From an uncultured Roseiflexaceae bacterium (GTDB taxonomy: Bacteria; Chloroflexota; Chloroflexia; Chloroflexales; Roseiflexaceae), in contig CALKHR010000100.1 in assembly GCA_937988885.1 (NCBI GenBank), positions 52,983 through 116,982 of the forward strand: 64,000 bases of DNA, given 5' to 3'. Positions 8,364-16,781 of the stretch are shown here, one piece after another; within the stretch, counting starts at the first letter, position 1; every line of letters begins with the position of its first letter. The notes beneath the pieces were generated by a model that saw nothing but the letters and a program-made list of their open reading frames with translations, did no database searches and had not been told where the DNA came from. Made by a program: the position numbers and the translations under genes.

Positions 8364-9332
8364 TTAGCGGAAGCGCGGCAAAATATGCTGAGCGAGCCGA
8401 TGCAACGGTGTGAGATCGTGGGCGAGTCCAGCGAGGTAGAAGAGTACGTGAGTTGCGCCCGCGTCAATAACTTGCTCGATGCGCTTGGTGAGTTGTTCTT
8501 CGGTATACGTTTCGATCGTTTTTTGATACAGTTCGGGGGTGAACTCACCCGTCACCCAACTTGGCAGCGTGTTGGGGTCCTCGCCATCGGCCAGCAGGCG
8601 AATGTTTTGGATGGTGGTGCTGATGTCGATCTCGTTGATGTCGCGCCCGAGCGCGTCGCAGTGACCGCGCAGCACCTCAAGCTTCTGGCGGACCACATCG
8701 GGGTTGCCTCCGCCGATATTGCAGCCGTCGGCCCATTTCGCCACCAATTTGAGCGTGACCTTCTCGCCGCCGCCACCCAACCAGAACTCGGGGTGCGGTT
8801 TGCGCTGGCTGCGCGGCTGGTTGATCGGCTTATCGATGTGATAGTACTTGCCGTTGAACACCGGTGCGTCCTCAGTCCACATCCGCGAGATGATCTCGCA
8901 GGCCTCGCGGAACATGCCCATGCGGGTGGGCACATCGGGGAACTCCATGCCGTAGGCGTTCCACTCGTGCTCGTACCAGCCCGCGCCCAAACCACAGATC
9001 AGCCGCCCGTTGCTCATCGCATCCACGGTCGAGGCCATCTTCGCCAGCAGCGCTGGGTGGCGGTAGCCGTTGCACGTCACCATCTGGCCCACGCGAATCT
9101 TCGAGGTGTCGCGCACCAGCCCTGCGGTGATCGTCCAGGCTTCGAAGGTGGTCTCTTGGGTCGGCACTGGCACCGTGTGAAAGTGGTCGTAGACCCAGAT
9201 CGAATCGAAACCAGCCTCCTCCGCCGCGCGGGCCACGGTGGTCATACGCTCATATTGCTCGGATGGGTCGGCAATGCCAACGAGATCCAGCTTCCAGCCT
9301 TGCGGCACGAAAACACCAAATTTGACGGCCAT
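8364..9332 (-). CDS. LLM-class (luciferase-like) F420-dependent oxidoreductase
   Basis: 322 residues forming one TIM-barrel luciferase-like domain. Family signatures include FGVFVPQG at the N-terminus, AAEEAGFDSIWVYDHFHTVP, the MASTVDAMSNGRLICGLGAGW segment and KPHPEFWLGGGGEKVTLKLVAKWADG. This form (TIGR03560-like) is common in F420-using Actinobacteria and Chloroflexota; the substrate cannot be told from sequence. A frame opens at 9359, but the ATG at 9332 has a strong AAGGAGAGG site and starts the first beta strand. It is divergent from the uxaE gene and has its own extended -10 promoter. Confidence 0.92.
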   Translation of the reverse strand: MAVKFGVFVPQGWKLDLVGIADPSEQYERMTTVARAAEEAGFDSIWVYDHFHTVPVPTQETTFEAWTITAGLVRDTSKIRVGQMVTCNGYRHPALLAKMASTVDAMSNGRLICGLGAGWYEHEWNAYGMEFPDVPTRMGMFREACEIISRMWTEDAPVFNGKYYHIDKPINQPRSQRKPHPEFWLGGGGEKVTLKLVAKWADGCNIGGGNPDVVRQKLEVLRGHCDALGRDINEIDISTTIQNIRLLADGEDPNTLPSWVTGEFTPELYQKTIETYTEEQLTKRIEQVIDAGATHVLFYLAGLAHDLTPLHRLAQHILPRFR

Positions 9333-9388
9333 GCGCCTCTCCTTCTGGTTACAATGCATGAGTTCATGCGTACTCCTTGGGATGCCCT

Positions 9389-9397
9389 ATGATAGCA
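9389..9397 (-). promoter_or_regulatory. Extended -10 element (TGCTATCAT) of the LLM gene
   Basis: Minus-strand TGC-TATCAT, predicted start about 50 bases before the ATG at 9332. The rest of the 9333-9634 divergent spacer holds no gene. Confidence 0.5.
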
Positions 9398-9589
9398 CGA
9401 ACTGTTGGCTTCACACGTTTTCTGTGCTTGATTGTCGCTTTCGCAAAAGATGGCGACGTAGCTGCGGCTTTTATCTCAAATGCCCATAGATTCGTCGCCT
9501 CTGCGAAGCTCCTATTGAGAAACGATTTGTGATTGGCTTTATCAACTGAATTGGGAACGCAAAGGTCGTCGCTGTAGCATAAGTGCATC

Positions 9590-9598
9590 TGGTATAAT
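9590..9598 (+). promoter_or_regulatory. Extended -10 element (TGGTATAAT) of the uxaE operon
   Basis: Consensus TATAAT with TGG extension and no clear -35. The predicted 5' leader is about 30 bases and contains the AAAGGAGG site of the gene at 9635. Confidence 0.65.
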
Positions 9599-9634
9599 CG
9601 CTCGAACATCGGTGAAGTTCTAAAGGAGGCGGCC

Positions 9635-11149
9635 ATGGGGCAATTAGCTTTTCCGTATACCTTGACCGATATTCAAGAGCGTTTGGGCGTAGCGATCGAT
9701 CCGGCCACATTAGTGGTGCAAGCGTCGGCGGCGTTTTGGCCCGATCTCACGGCGAATGATAAGCCGCTGATGATCTTGGCCCGCAGCAACGACGGGATGC
9801 TTTCGCGATTCCAAGGTGAACTACAACCGTTCGATGACGAATATGTGGTGATGCGTTGCCCAACCACGCACGCCAATAGCCGCACGTTGCGCGAGGTGTT
9901 GCCCTGGTTCCAGCCCACGCCGTTAGGTTTGCAGACATCGGCGGGCTTTGGCGATCGGTTGGGCTTGGCGACGCCCGGCCACGTGCAGTCGCTGCTGCGT
10001 GTTCTGCGCGAATTTCCAGGTCGTACGATCGTGCCGATCTTCGCCCAGCAATCTATCCGCGAGATGGAGCGCACCAGCCGCAGTCCGGAGGATGTGCTTT
10101 CGGATGCGACGTGGGGCGCGTTTCAGGCGGGGTGGCGCGGCAACCTTGGTGCCGATGCCGACCATCTCAAGACGACGCAGGATATCGATGCGTGCGCGGC
10201 GGTCGGCTTCAGCTTTTTCACCATTGATCCCGGCGCATACGTCGATAGCGCGGCGGATCACGATGCGCCCGAGGTTCTGACGCGCAAGCTCGAAGCATTG
10301 CCCTGGCAGGCGCTTCAGAGCAGCTTGGCCGAGTTGCGGCAGCGCGTCGGCCAGCAGGTCGAGCTCGACGATCGCACCATCGAGTTGACGGAGGAGGCGT
10401 GGCTGCGGGCTGCCGTGAAGTATGGCCGCGCTGTGGCGCACGTGGCCTCGATGTACCGCCACCTGGCCGCCAAGGACATCCCGTTCGAGTTGGAGGTGTC
10501 GGTCGATGAAACGGAGACTCCCACCACGCATGTCGAGCATATCTACGTGGCGAGCGAGTTGTCGCGCTTGGGGGTGCGCTGGGTGAGCTTGGCGCCGCGC
10601 TACGTGGGCAGCTTCGAGAAAGGTGTGGATTATATCGGCGATCTGACGGCGCTGGAGGCCGACTTGGCGGGTCACGCCGCGATCGCGCGGACGCTCGGCC
10701 CGTATAAGCTCAGCCTGCACTCCGGCTCCGACAAGTTTAGCGTCTACCCGCTGATCAACGCCGCCACGAACGGCATGGTGCATCTCAAGACCGCTGGCAC
10801 CAGTTATCTGGAGGGCTTGCGGGTGTTGGCCGTGCACGAGCCTGCGTTGTTCCGCGAGATCTTGGAGCTTGGTCGCGAGCGCTACGAGACAGATCGCGCC
10901 ACGTATCACGTTTCGGCGGAACTGGCGCGCCTGCCAGCCAACGCCGACCTGGCCGACGAGCAACTGGTGACGCTGCTCGATCAGTTCGACGCTCGCCAGA
11001 TTCTGCATGTGACCTTTGGTTCGGCGTTGGCTCGTTTTGGCACTGAGATCAAGGCTGGGCTGCAACAGCACGCCACGGCCTACGCCGCAGGGCTCGATAC
11101 GCACTTTTATCGGCATTTGGCACCGTTTTGTGGAGCAGATAACCGCTAA
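9635..11149 (+). CDS. uxaE: Tagaturonate epimerase family protein (UxaE-like)
   Basis: 504 residues. The length and segments such as VEHIYVASELSRLGVRWVSLAPRYVGSFEKGVDYIGD and YKLSLHSGSDKFSVYPLI match the UxaE family, whose studied member interconverts D-tagaturonate and D-fructuronate in hexuronate breakdown. The assignment rests on recognition of the family; the exact substrate may differ. A very strong AAAGGAGG ribosome site precedes the ATG. The aldo/keto reductase starts 25 bases downstream and an intrinsic terminator follows that, so the two form an operon for a sugar or sugar-acid pathway, with the MFS transporter as possible importer. Confidence 0.72.
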   Translation: MGQLAFPYTLTDIQERLGVAIDPATLVVQASAAFWPDLTANDKPLMILARSNDGMLSRFQGELQPFDDEYVVMRCPTTHANSRTLREVLPWFQPTPLGLQTSAGFGDRLGLATPGHVQSLLRVLREFPGRTIVPIFAQQSIREMERTSRSPEDVLSDATWGAFQAGWRGNLGADADHLKTTQDIDACAAVGFSFFTIDPGAYVDSAADHDAPEVLTRKLEALPWQALQSSLAELRQRVGQQVELDDRTIELTEEAWLRAAVKYGRAVAHVASMYRHLAAKDIPFELEVSVDETETPTTHVEHIYVASELSRLGVRWVSLAPRYVGSFEKGVDYIGDLTALEADLAGHAAIARTLGPYKLSLHSGSDKFSVYPLINAATNGMVHLKTAGTSYLEGLRVLAVHEPALFREILELGRERYETDRATYHVSAELARLPANADLADEQLVTLLDQFDARQILHVTFGSALARFGTEIKAGLQQHATAYAAGLDTHFYRHLAPFCGADNR

Positions 11150-11173
11150 CAGACTTTGAAGGTAAGGTGAGCT

Positions 11174-12139
11174 ATGGCAGCAACTTCACTGTTAACCCCG
11201 CGTCGGTTTGGCTCGACGGATCTGTACGTAACGCCGCTGTGTGTTGGTTGTGCTCCACTGGGCAACATGCCCGAGACATTTAGCTACAGTGTGGCGGAGG
11301 AGTCTGCGCTCGCAACGTTGCGGGCCGCGTTCGCTTCGCCGATCAACTTTATGGACACGGCGGCCAACTACGGCAATGGCGAGAGTGAGCGCCGGATCGG
11401 CCTCGTGTTGCGCGAGATAGGCGGTTTGCCCGAGGGCTACGTGCTGGCCACCAAGGGCGACCGCGATATGGAGACGGGCGATTTCAGCGGCGAGCAGTTC
11501 AAGCGCTCGATCGAGGGGAGCCTGGAGCGCTTGGGGCTTGATTATCTGCAACTGGTCTACATCCACGATCCCGAGCATACCACCTTCGAGAACGTGATGG
11601 CACCGGGCGGCGCGCTCGATGTGTTGCAGCAGTATCAGGCTCAGGGCGTGATCGGCTACTTGGGCATTTCGGGCGGTCCCATCGATATGATGATGCGCTA
11701 CGTGGAGACGGGCGCGTTCGTGGCGCTCGAAACGCACAACCGCTACACACTGCTCAACCGTTCGGCGGAGCCGCTGTTGCAGTTGGCCGCTGAGCGTGGG
11801 GTGGCCGTGGTGAACGCCGCGCCCTACGGCAGTGGCATGCTGGCCAAAGGCCCCGATGCCTACGCTCGCTACGCCTACCAAGACGCTCCGGCGGAACTGG
11901 TTGAGCGGGCGCGCAAGATGGCCGCTATCTGCAAGGAGTACGATGTGCCGCTGGCCGCCGCCGCCTTGCAGTTCTCGATGCGCGACCCACGCATTGCCAC
12001 GACCGTGGTGGGCATGAGCCGCCCTGAACGAATCGCGCAGACCATCGAGTTGGCACAACACCCCATCCCCGATGAGTTGTGGGCGCGTCTCGATGCCGTC
12101 GGTTATCTGACCGACGATCCCGAAGCCAACCGCTGGTAG
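11174..12139 (+). CDS. Aldo/keto reductase
   Basis: 321 residues, one (beta/alpha)8 barrel. The catalytic tetrad is visible: Asp and Tyr in FMDTAANYGNGESE, Lys in VLATKGD and His in LVYIHDPEH. The C-terminal TTVVGMSRPERIAQT segment is the nucleotide 2'-phosphate/diphosphate loop. The sequence type (short VGCAPLGN start, AATVVG-like end) is that of the sugar-dehydrogenase branch (D-threo-aldose or L-fucose dehydrogenase relatives), so oxidation or reduction of an aldose is likely. Second gene of the uxaE operon. Confidence 0.9.
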   Translation: MAATSLLTPRRFGSTDLYVTPLCVGCAPLGNMPETFSYSVAEESALATLRAAFASPINFMDTAANYGNGESERRIGLVLREIGGLPEGYVLATKGDRDMETGDFSGEQFKRSIEGSLERLGLDYLQLVYIHDPEHTTFENVMAPGGALDVLQQYQAQGVIGYLGISGGPIDMMMRYVETGAFVALETHNRYTLLNRSAEPLLQLAAERGVAVVNAAPYGSGMLAKGPDAYARYAYQDAPAELVERARKMAAICKEYDVPLAAAALQFSMRDPRIATTVVGMSRPERIAQTIELAQHPIPDELWARLDAVGYLTDDPEANRW

Positions 12140-12192
12140 GGCTTCGATTTGCATGATGGCTGGGGCACCAGCCTGAGGAATAACACGGAGAG

Positions 12193-12223
12193 AGTGATGG
12201 GTGTACGCAGCCCATCACTTTTT
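12193..12223 (+). terminator. Intrinsic terminator after the uxaE operon
   Basis: 9-bp stem AGTGATGGG / CCCATCACT with a 9-base loop and a T5 run. It lies only 17 bases before the MFS gene, so that gene needs read-through or an upstream internal promoter. Confidence 0.85.
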
Positions 12224-12240
12224 CTTGGAGTCACAGGTTT

Positions 12241-13500
12241 ATGGACATTACATCGCAGCAGCAACAGGTAGAACGTAATTTTCGCTGGAACTTTTCGGTC
12301 AATATCGTCGATATCTCTTTCATTATGTTTGGATTGGCGCTGGTCTCGCGTGACACCGTGATCCCGGCGCTGATCAGCAAACTCACCGATTCGCCGCTGG
12401 CTATCGGCGTGATGGTGGCGCTCTACAGTTTGGGGCTGTATTTGCCGCAACTGATCGGTGCGGGCTTAACGGAATCGTTGCCCCGCAAAAAGCCGTTTGT
12501 GGTGATAGCTGGTGGTCTGGGCGAGCGTGTACCTTACCTGCTGTGTGGTTTAGTGGTTTTGTTGTTGGCCGAGCGTGCGCCAACCGTTGCGCTGATCCTG
12601 CTGCTGATGCTGCTTGGCATCTCGGGTGCAGCGGTGGGTGTGAGTACGCCCGCCTGGTTCGATATGATTGCCAAGGTGATCCCGGTGCATCGGCGCGGGT
12701 TGTTCACGGGCTTGGGCCACGGGCTCGGCGCGCTGATGGGTGTGGCTGGCGGCTTCGCGCTCTCGTTTGTGCTGGAGCGCTGGCCTTTCCCTCAGAACTT
12801 TGCGCTACTGTTCATATTGGCGTTTGCGGCGATGATGGTATCGCTGTTGGGCTTGTCGCTGAATCGAGAGCCTGTGAGCCAGCATACCCAATCGTCGATG
12901 GGGCTGCGCCATTATCTTGCGCGGTTGCCCGGCATTTTGCGGGCCGACCGTAACTTCACGAACTACATCACTGCGAGCACCTTGGTGCGCGGCGGCACTA
13001 TGGCGACCGCCTTCTTCCTGGTGTACGCCTCGTCGCGCTTCGCGATCGGCGGGAGCGAAGTCGGCCTGCTGACGAGCGTGTTGATCGGCAGCCAAGCGCT
13101 GCTTAACCTGTTCTGGGGGCTGCTCGGCGATCGGTTCGGTCATAAGGCCTCGTTGGTGGGTGGCGCGCTGATGCTGGTTCTGGCGATGCTTGCGGCGCTG
13201 TTCGCCACATCGTGGGCTTGGGTGGTGGTGAGCTTTGCGCTGATGGGCGCATCGCTGGCCGCCGATTCCGCCTCGTTCCTCACCATCATCCCCGAGTTCT
13301 GCCACGAGGCGGATCGGCCAACCTACATCGGCTTGGCGAATACGCTGCTCGCGCCAATGACTGTGTTGGCGCCGGTGCTGGGCGGTTGGTTGAGCAATCT
13401 GTTCGGCTACGGCCCCGCGTTTGTGGTCGCGGCGACCTCCACCTTGGCGGGCGCATTGATGCTGATCTTCGTTGTGCGCGATCCGCGCCACCTCGCTTAA
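12241..13500 (+). CDS. MFS transporter
   Basis: 419 residues with about 12 hydrophobic segments. The two halves are joined by a loop near residue 200. Charged MFS-type signatures occur after helix 2 (LPRKKPF) and in the second half (LLGDRFGHKASLVGG). It ends with the usual short basic tail. Same strand and region as the uxaE and aldo/keto reductase genes, so uptake of the sugar acid or its precursor is plausible but unproven. GGAG lies 13 bases before the ATG, a long spacing, and no promoter fits in the short gap after the terminator. Confidence 0.9.
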   Translation: MDITSQQQQVERNFRWNFSVNIVDISFIMFGLALVSRDTVIPALISKLTDSPLAIGVMVALYSLGLYLPQLIGAGLTESLPRKKPFVVIAGGLGERVPYLLCGLVVLLLAERAPTVALILLLMLLGISGAAVGVSTPAWFDMIAKVIPVHRRGLFTGLGHGLGALMGVAGGFALSFVLERWPFPQNFALLFILAFAAMMVSLLGLSLNREPVSQHTQSSMGLRHYLARLPGILRADRNFTNYITASTLVRGGTMATAFFLVYASSRFAIGGSEVGLLTSVLIGSQALLNLFWGLLGDRFGHKASLVGGALMLVLAMLAALFATSWAWVVVSFALMGASLAADSASFLTIIPEFCHEADRPTYIGLANTLLAPMTVLAPVLGGWLSNLFGYGPAFVVAATSTLAGALMLIFVVRDPRHLA

Positions 13501-13522
13501 TTCATCCTCAGATTCTCGCTTC

Positions 13523-13554
13523 GGGCCGCCTGCGCAGTGTATGGGCGGCCCTTT
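13523..13554 (+). terminator. Intrinsic terminator after the MFS gene
   Basis: 8-bp GC stem GGGCCGCC / GGCGGCCC with a short T run (13552-13554). Confidence 0.75.
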
Positions 13555-14228
13555 GCTATGTCCGTCGCAAATCCTCGACACAAGCAGAACCGTGTTGCTT
13601 AAGGATAAAGCTAGTTTGATATGGTTATATACCAAACAGAGTTAGTATAATCGATAAAAACTTTGTTTAAAATTATGTTATTTGGTTAAAACATAATTAA
13701 AAATTATTTATTTACCAATTTGTGTGATATTTCCATGGGTAATCATGCCATATCCTTGATAACATTAACAAAATATTATATAAATGTACCGTTTTGAACT
13801 GTATCATGGTAATCAGACTGATCTATAATAGTTTTATCGCAAGCGTTTTGTATGTGAATGGATACATAGTAAGTGAAGGTACTGTTGTTTCGCATGGTTG
13901 AGCAGTGTCGATTTGAATTGCAAATAATGTTCACCCCGCCCTCTTTACCTATTTGGCGGAGTGGGCATTCTGGGGAAGTGAACAGCGCTCAGTCATGCCG
14001 TTATTGAGGCCGCTCATCAAGCCGCTATTGTGAAGATTAGGTTTGAGAGCGGCCACATTTAGGCGTTTGTGTACCTGCAATTTTTCTCAATCGGTTTGGC
14101 ACAAATAGGGATATAGGTACGGGAGGCATTTGCACGGCTCTTTGCCTATCTGCGCATTGAAGCCGAGTTCCGTGTCTCTAGTTCATTCGTGTGCCCTTTT
14201 TCGGTGTTCGTCTTGTGGAGGATCCGAT
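13555..14228. other. AT-rich intergenic region upstream of the secretion locus
   Basis: About 670 bases without a gene. 13610-13900 is strikingly AT-rich against GC-rich surroundings and has two TATAAT-like hexamers (13646-13651, 13824-13829) without convincing -35 partners. The last 200 bases return to normal composition. It probably carries the promoter and regulator sites of the 21-kb block that starts at 14229. Confidence 0.55.
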
Positions 14229-14528
14229 ATGAGCGACAAGGTTCAGGCCGATTATCAGCAGCTCGAACAACTGGCAGGGAAGTTCAGTGCGCAGAGCCAG
14301 ATTGTGCAGAGCATGCTGCAGAAGGTGAACAGCCATTTTTCAGATCTGGCTGGCGGCGGGTGGATTGGTCGTGGCTCGGAGGCGTTCATCTCCGAGATGA
14401 ACGGCGAGGTGCTGCCGGCAACGCAACGCCTTATCGATGCCTTGGAGGAGGGCCAGCAGGTTACGCGCCAGATCATTCAGATTATGCGCCAGGCCGAGCA
14501 AGAGGCTAGTTCACGTTTTCGATCGTAA
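14229..14528 (+). CDS. WXG100-family protein 1
   Basis: 99 residues, the classic EsxA size. Two helices flank a central GGGWIGRGSEAF turn, with a true WxG motif (Trp-Ile-Gly). WXG100 proteins form four-helix dimers and leave the cell through type VII secretion. The ATG has a GGAGG site; an open frame from 14130 is a coincidental extension. The C-terminus (RQAEQEASSRFRS) closely matches the end of the WXG domain of the protein at 26124, so the two are related. First gene of the locus. Confidence 0.92.
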   Translation: MSDKVQADYQQLEQLAGKFSAQSQIVQSMLQKVNSHFSDLAGGGWIGRGSEAFISEMNGEVLPATQRLIDALEEGQQVTRQIIQIMRQAEQEASSRFRS

Positions 14529-14561
14529 CGCTTAATCGCACTGCGTGAGGGAGGTTTCTCC

Positions 14562-14861
14562 ATGTCCGACATCATCAAGCTTGATTATGGGATGGCCGAG
14601 GCAATGGCCAAGACCTTCAACGAAGGGGCCGAATGCCTCCAGGATGTGTCGCAGGAACTGCAGAACATCGCCAACCATCTCGCCGATGGCGCATTGCTTG
14701 GGCGCGGTGGCACGGCCTTTGTCGAGCATATCCGTGGCAGCCTCTGCCCATCGCTCGCCAAATTGATCCAGAAGTTCCAAGAACTCGATAAAGATGTGCA
14801 GGGCGCGATCAGCGATATGCGCGAGGCGGACGAAACCTCGAAGCGCGCATTTAGCTCATAG
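14562..14861 (+). CDS. WXG100-like protein 2 (LLG instead of WxG)
   Basis: 99 residues with the same helix-turn-helix plan as its neighbours. The turn reads ALLGRGGTAF: glycine and the following RG-AF pattern are kept, but the tryptophan is leucine. GAGGGAGG precedes the ATG. Probable partner of one of the WxG-bearing proteins, as in EsxA/EsxB heterodimers. Confidence 0.82.
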   Translation: MSDIIKLDYGMAEAMAKTFNEGAECLQDVSQELQNIANHLADGALLGRGGTAFVEHIRGSLCPSLAKLIQKFQELDKDVQGAISDMREADETSKRAFSS

Positions 14862-14875
14862 AAAGGGACACCACG

Positions 14876-15214
14876 ATGTCGATCGAGGATGTTTTGATCA
14901 GTTTAGCGCGCCGAATGCTCGACAGCGTGCAGTCGCAGTTTATGGCGCTGTTGCGCGATCTCGAGGAGACGGCGTTGAATCCGCTGCGCTCGGTGGTGCA
15001 ATTGATTACGAACGGGATCTGGGTTGGCGAAGGCGCGAACGCCTTTGTTGATGAGGTGACGAGCATCTTCATCCCGAATGTTAGCACCATCTGCAACCAG
15101 ATTACGACCACCAACAACAACGTGACCTATGCCCGTGATGTGATCGAGCAAGCCGATCAGGAAGTGCAGCGGCTGGTGGATTCACGTTTGGGCGACACAT
15201 TTAAGTTTTACTAA
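14876..15214 (+). CDS. WXG100-family protein 3
   Basis: 112 residues with two amphipathic helices around NGIWVGEGANAF, a true WxG (Trp-Val-Gly). It follows gene 2 by 14 bases with an AAAGGG site. The C-terminal helix carries VIEQADQEVQRLVD and ends in an aromatic-rich DTFKFY tail. Likely exported substrate or substrate partner. Confidence 0.85.
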   Translation: MSIEDVLISLARRMLDSVQSQFMALLRDLEETALNPLRSVVQLITNGIWVGEGANAFVDEVTSIFIPNVSTICNQITTTNNNVTYARDVIEQADQEVQRLVDSRLGDTFKFY

Positions 15215-15246
15215 GCGCGAGCAGCATCTCGCAGAGGAGCAGTACC

Positions 15247-15543
15247 GTGGCAGATCAAGTGTATATGGATGTTCCAGCTGTGCGTGGTGTTGCCAAAACT
15301 TGCCAGCAAGTTGGTGAGGTGTTGGCGAAAGCGAACCAGACGATGGAAGGTTTGGTGACCTTGTTACGCACGACCGCATTTATGGGCTTGGTGGGTGGTT
15401 TGGCGCTGGCGCAGTTTATGGACAGCATCCGCCCGTACATCGAGCAGGTATCGCAGAAGTGTTTGGAGTTGAGTAGCGACCTGAACACGTCGATCGATGC
15501 CTATCAGAACGGCGATCAGCAGGGTGCGACCCGCTTCTACTAG
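15247..15543 (+). CDS. WXG100-like protein 4 (degenerate turn)
   Basis: 98 residues. The size, helix pattern and position match the three genes before it. The turn is FMGLVGGLALAQF, where Phe-Met-Gly replaces WxG and the region is more hydrophobic. AGAGGAGC lies upstream of a GTG start. The C-terminus ends GATRFY, like the FKFY end of protein 3. The 101-base gap to the next gene is the largest before the machine genes. Confidence 0.75.
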   Translation: MADQVYMDVPAVRGVAKTCQQVGEVLAKANQTMEGLVTLLRTTAFMGLVGGLALAQFMDSIRPYIEQVSQKCLELSSDLNTSIDAYQNGDQQGATRFY

Positions 15544-15644
15544 CTCAATATGCCGATTCTGGGTGCAGTGGGTGAAAGTAGGATCGCCCGCTGCCCCGGC
15601 CTGTGGCGCGCTCGTTGTACGGTCTGTGTGTTAGAAAGGTGAAT

Positions 15645-16781
15645 GTGGTGCGACAGGTTTGTCTTCAGTGTAGCCGCAGCGCCCCGCATCAAAAGCTCTA
15701 TTGCCAAGAGACCTATTGCCCCGCAGAGCAGGCTCCGCTCGTATTGGATCAAGGCGAATGGCTCGGCGATATTGAGGTGATCCGATTATTGGTGGTGTTG
15801 CCCTCCTCAGTGGTGTATGTCGCCCGTCAACAGCAGCAACAGGTATTATTAAAAATAGCTCATCCGCGCCGTGAACACAACGAGCGCTTGAAGCGCGAGG
15901 CAAAATTCCTCGCCAAATATTCCAACCATTCAGATCAGGTCTTCTTGCCAAAATTGTTGCCCCCGTATGTTGGTAGCAATCTTTCTCAATTTCAGTATGG
16001 CCATCTGATGCATGGCGATCAGATGCTCTATTTTTGTTTGTTCGCCTATTTCGAGGGCGAGAGTCTATCATCGGTATTGGCCCAGCAGCCTCAACCTTGG
16101 ATCAACCACGTTGGCTGGATCACGCTTGGCCTCACTTCGACGCTGGCTTACCTCCAAAGCAGGCAGATGCTGCATTTGGCGCTGTCTCCCGAGGCAGTCT
16201 TGGTGCGCTTCGAGGAAGCGAAAAAGCTGAACGTGCCAGTGATGCAGCTTATCGATTTAGGGTTGGCAACCGATCCACAACACTTCAACGAGCATTGGTA
16301 TCCCGAAGTTGTTGCACCCGCCTATACCGCACCAGAGTTGATTGGCAATCGGGCCGTGTTCGACTTCTCTACCGAAGTGTACGGGATTGGCTTGATCCTG
16401 TATGAGCTATTGATGGGCAAGCCGCGCTTCCCGTTCCAGTTGCGCAGTGCCAGCGCGATCTATCACGATGTGCGTACCGCACCACCGCTTCAGCAGATCG
16501 AGCGCCAAGATCTCGGGCCGATCCGTGACATCGCGCTTAAGGCCATTCACCCTTCCCCAACACAACGCTACGAGGTCGTCATTCACCTGCTCGAACACTT
16601 AAAGAGCATCTTCAAGGAGGTGCCATCGGTGAAGCCCCCGCCGCAGCGCACCTATTCGCTGTTGTTTGTGGCGATTGTGTTGTTGTTAACGCTAGCGTTT
16701 TTGATCGCCGTGATCGCGACGATTGAGCAATCGATGGCGCTGGTGATGATGCCAGGATTGTTGTCTTTCGCCGGTTTCTGA
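15645..16781 (+). CDS. EssB-like membrane pseudokinase with N-terminal zinc-ribbon-type cysteines
   Basis: About 378 residues. The frame is open from a GTG at 15603, but AGAAAGG at 15633-15639 favours the GTG at 15645 or 15648. Cys6, Cys9, Cys20 and Cys25 form a CxxC-x10-CxxxxC metal-binding pattern. A protein-kinase fold follows: beta-3 lysine (VLLKIAHP), glutamate helix (LKREAKFLAKY), a catalytic loop reading LHLALSPEAVLV in place of HRDxKxxN, IDLGLA in place of DFG, and TAPEL. The catalytic aspartate is gone, so it should be inactive. The C-terminus has one or two membrane helices (about 330-375). EssB/YukC of Gram-positive type VII systems is likewise a membrane pseudokinase, and this gene overlaps the EssC-like ATPase by one base (TGATG). 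Confidence 0.82.
   Translation: MVRQVCLQCSRSAPHQKLYCQETYCPAEQAPLVLDQGEWLGDIEVIRLLVVLPSSVVYVARQQQQQVLLKIAHPRREHNERLKREAKFLAKYSNHSDQVFLPKLLPPYVGSNLSQFQYGHLMHGDQMLYFCLFAYFEGESLSSVLAQQPQPWINHVGWITLGLTSTLAYLQSRQMLHLALSPEAVLVRFEEAKKLNVPVMQLIDLGLATDPQHFNEHWYPEVVAPAYTAPELIGNRAVFDFSTEVYGIGLILYELLMGKPRFPFQLRSASAIYHDVRTAPPLQQIERQDLGPIRDIALKAIHPSPTQRYEVVIHLLEHLKSIFKEVPSVKPPPQRTYSLLFVAIVLLLTLAFLIAVIATIEQSMALVMMPGLLSFAGF

Noticed and set aside
8018..8548. Overlapping minus-strand frames between coaBC and the LLM gene
   Set aside because: No ribosome site, family resemblance or coding pattern, and they run across the palindrome.
12224..12240. A separate promoter for the MFS gene at 12241
   Set aside because: Only 17 bases lie between the terminator T run and the ATG, too few for a promoter; read-through or an internal promoter is needed.
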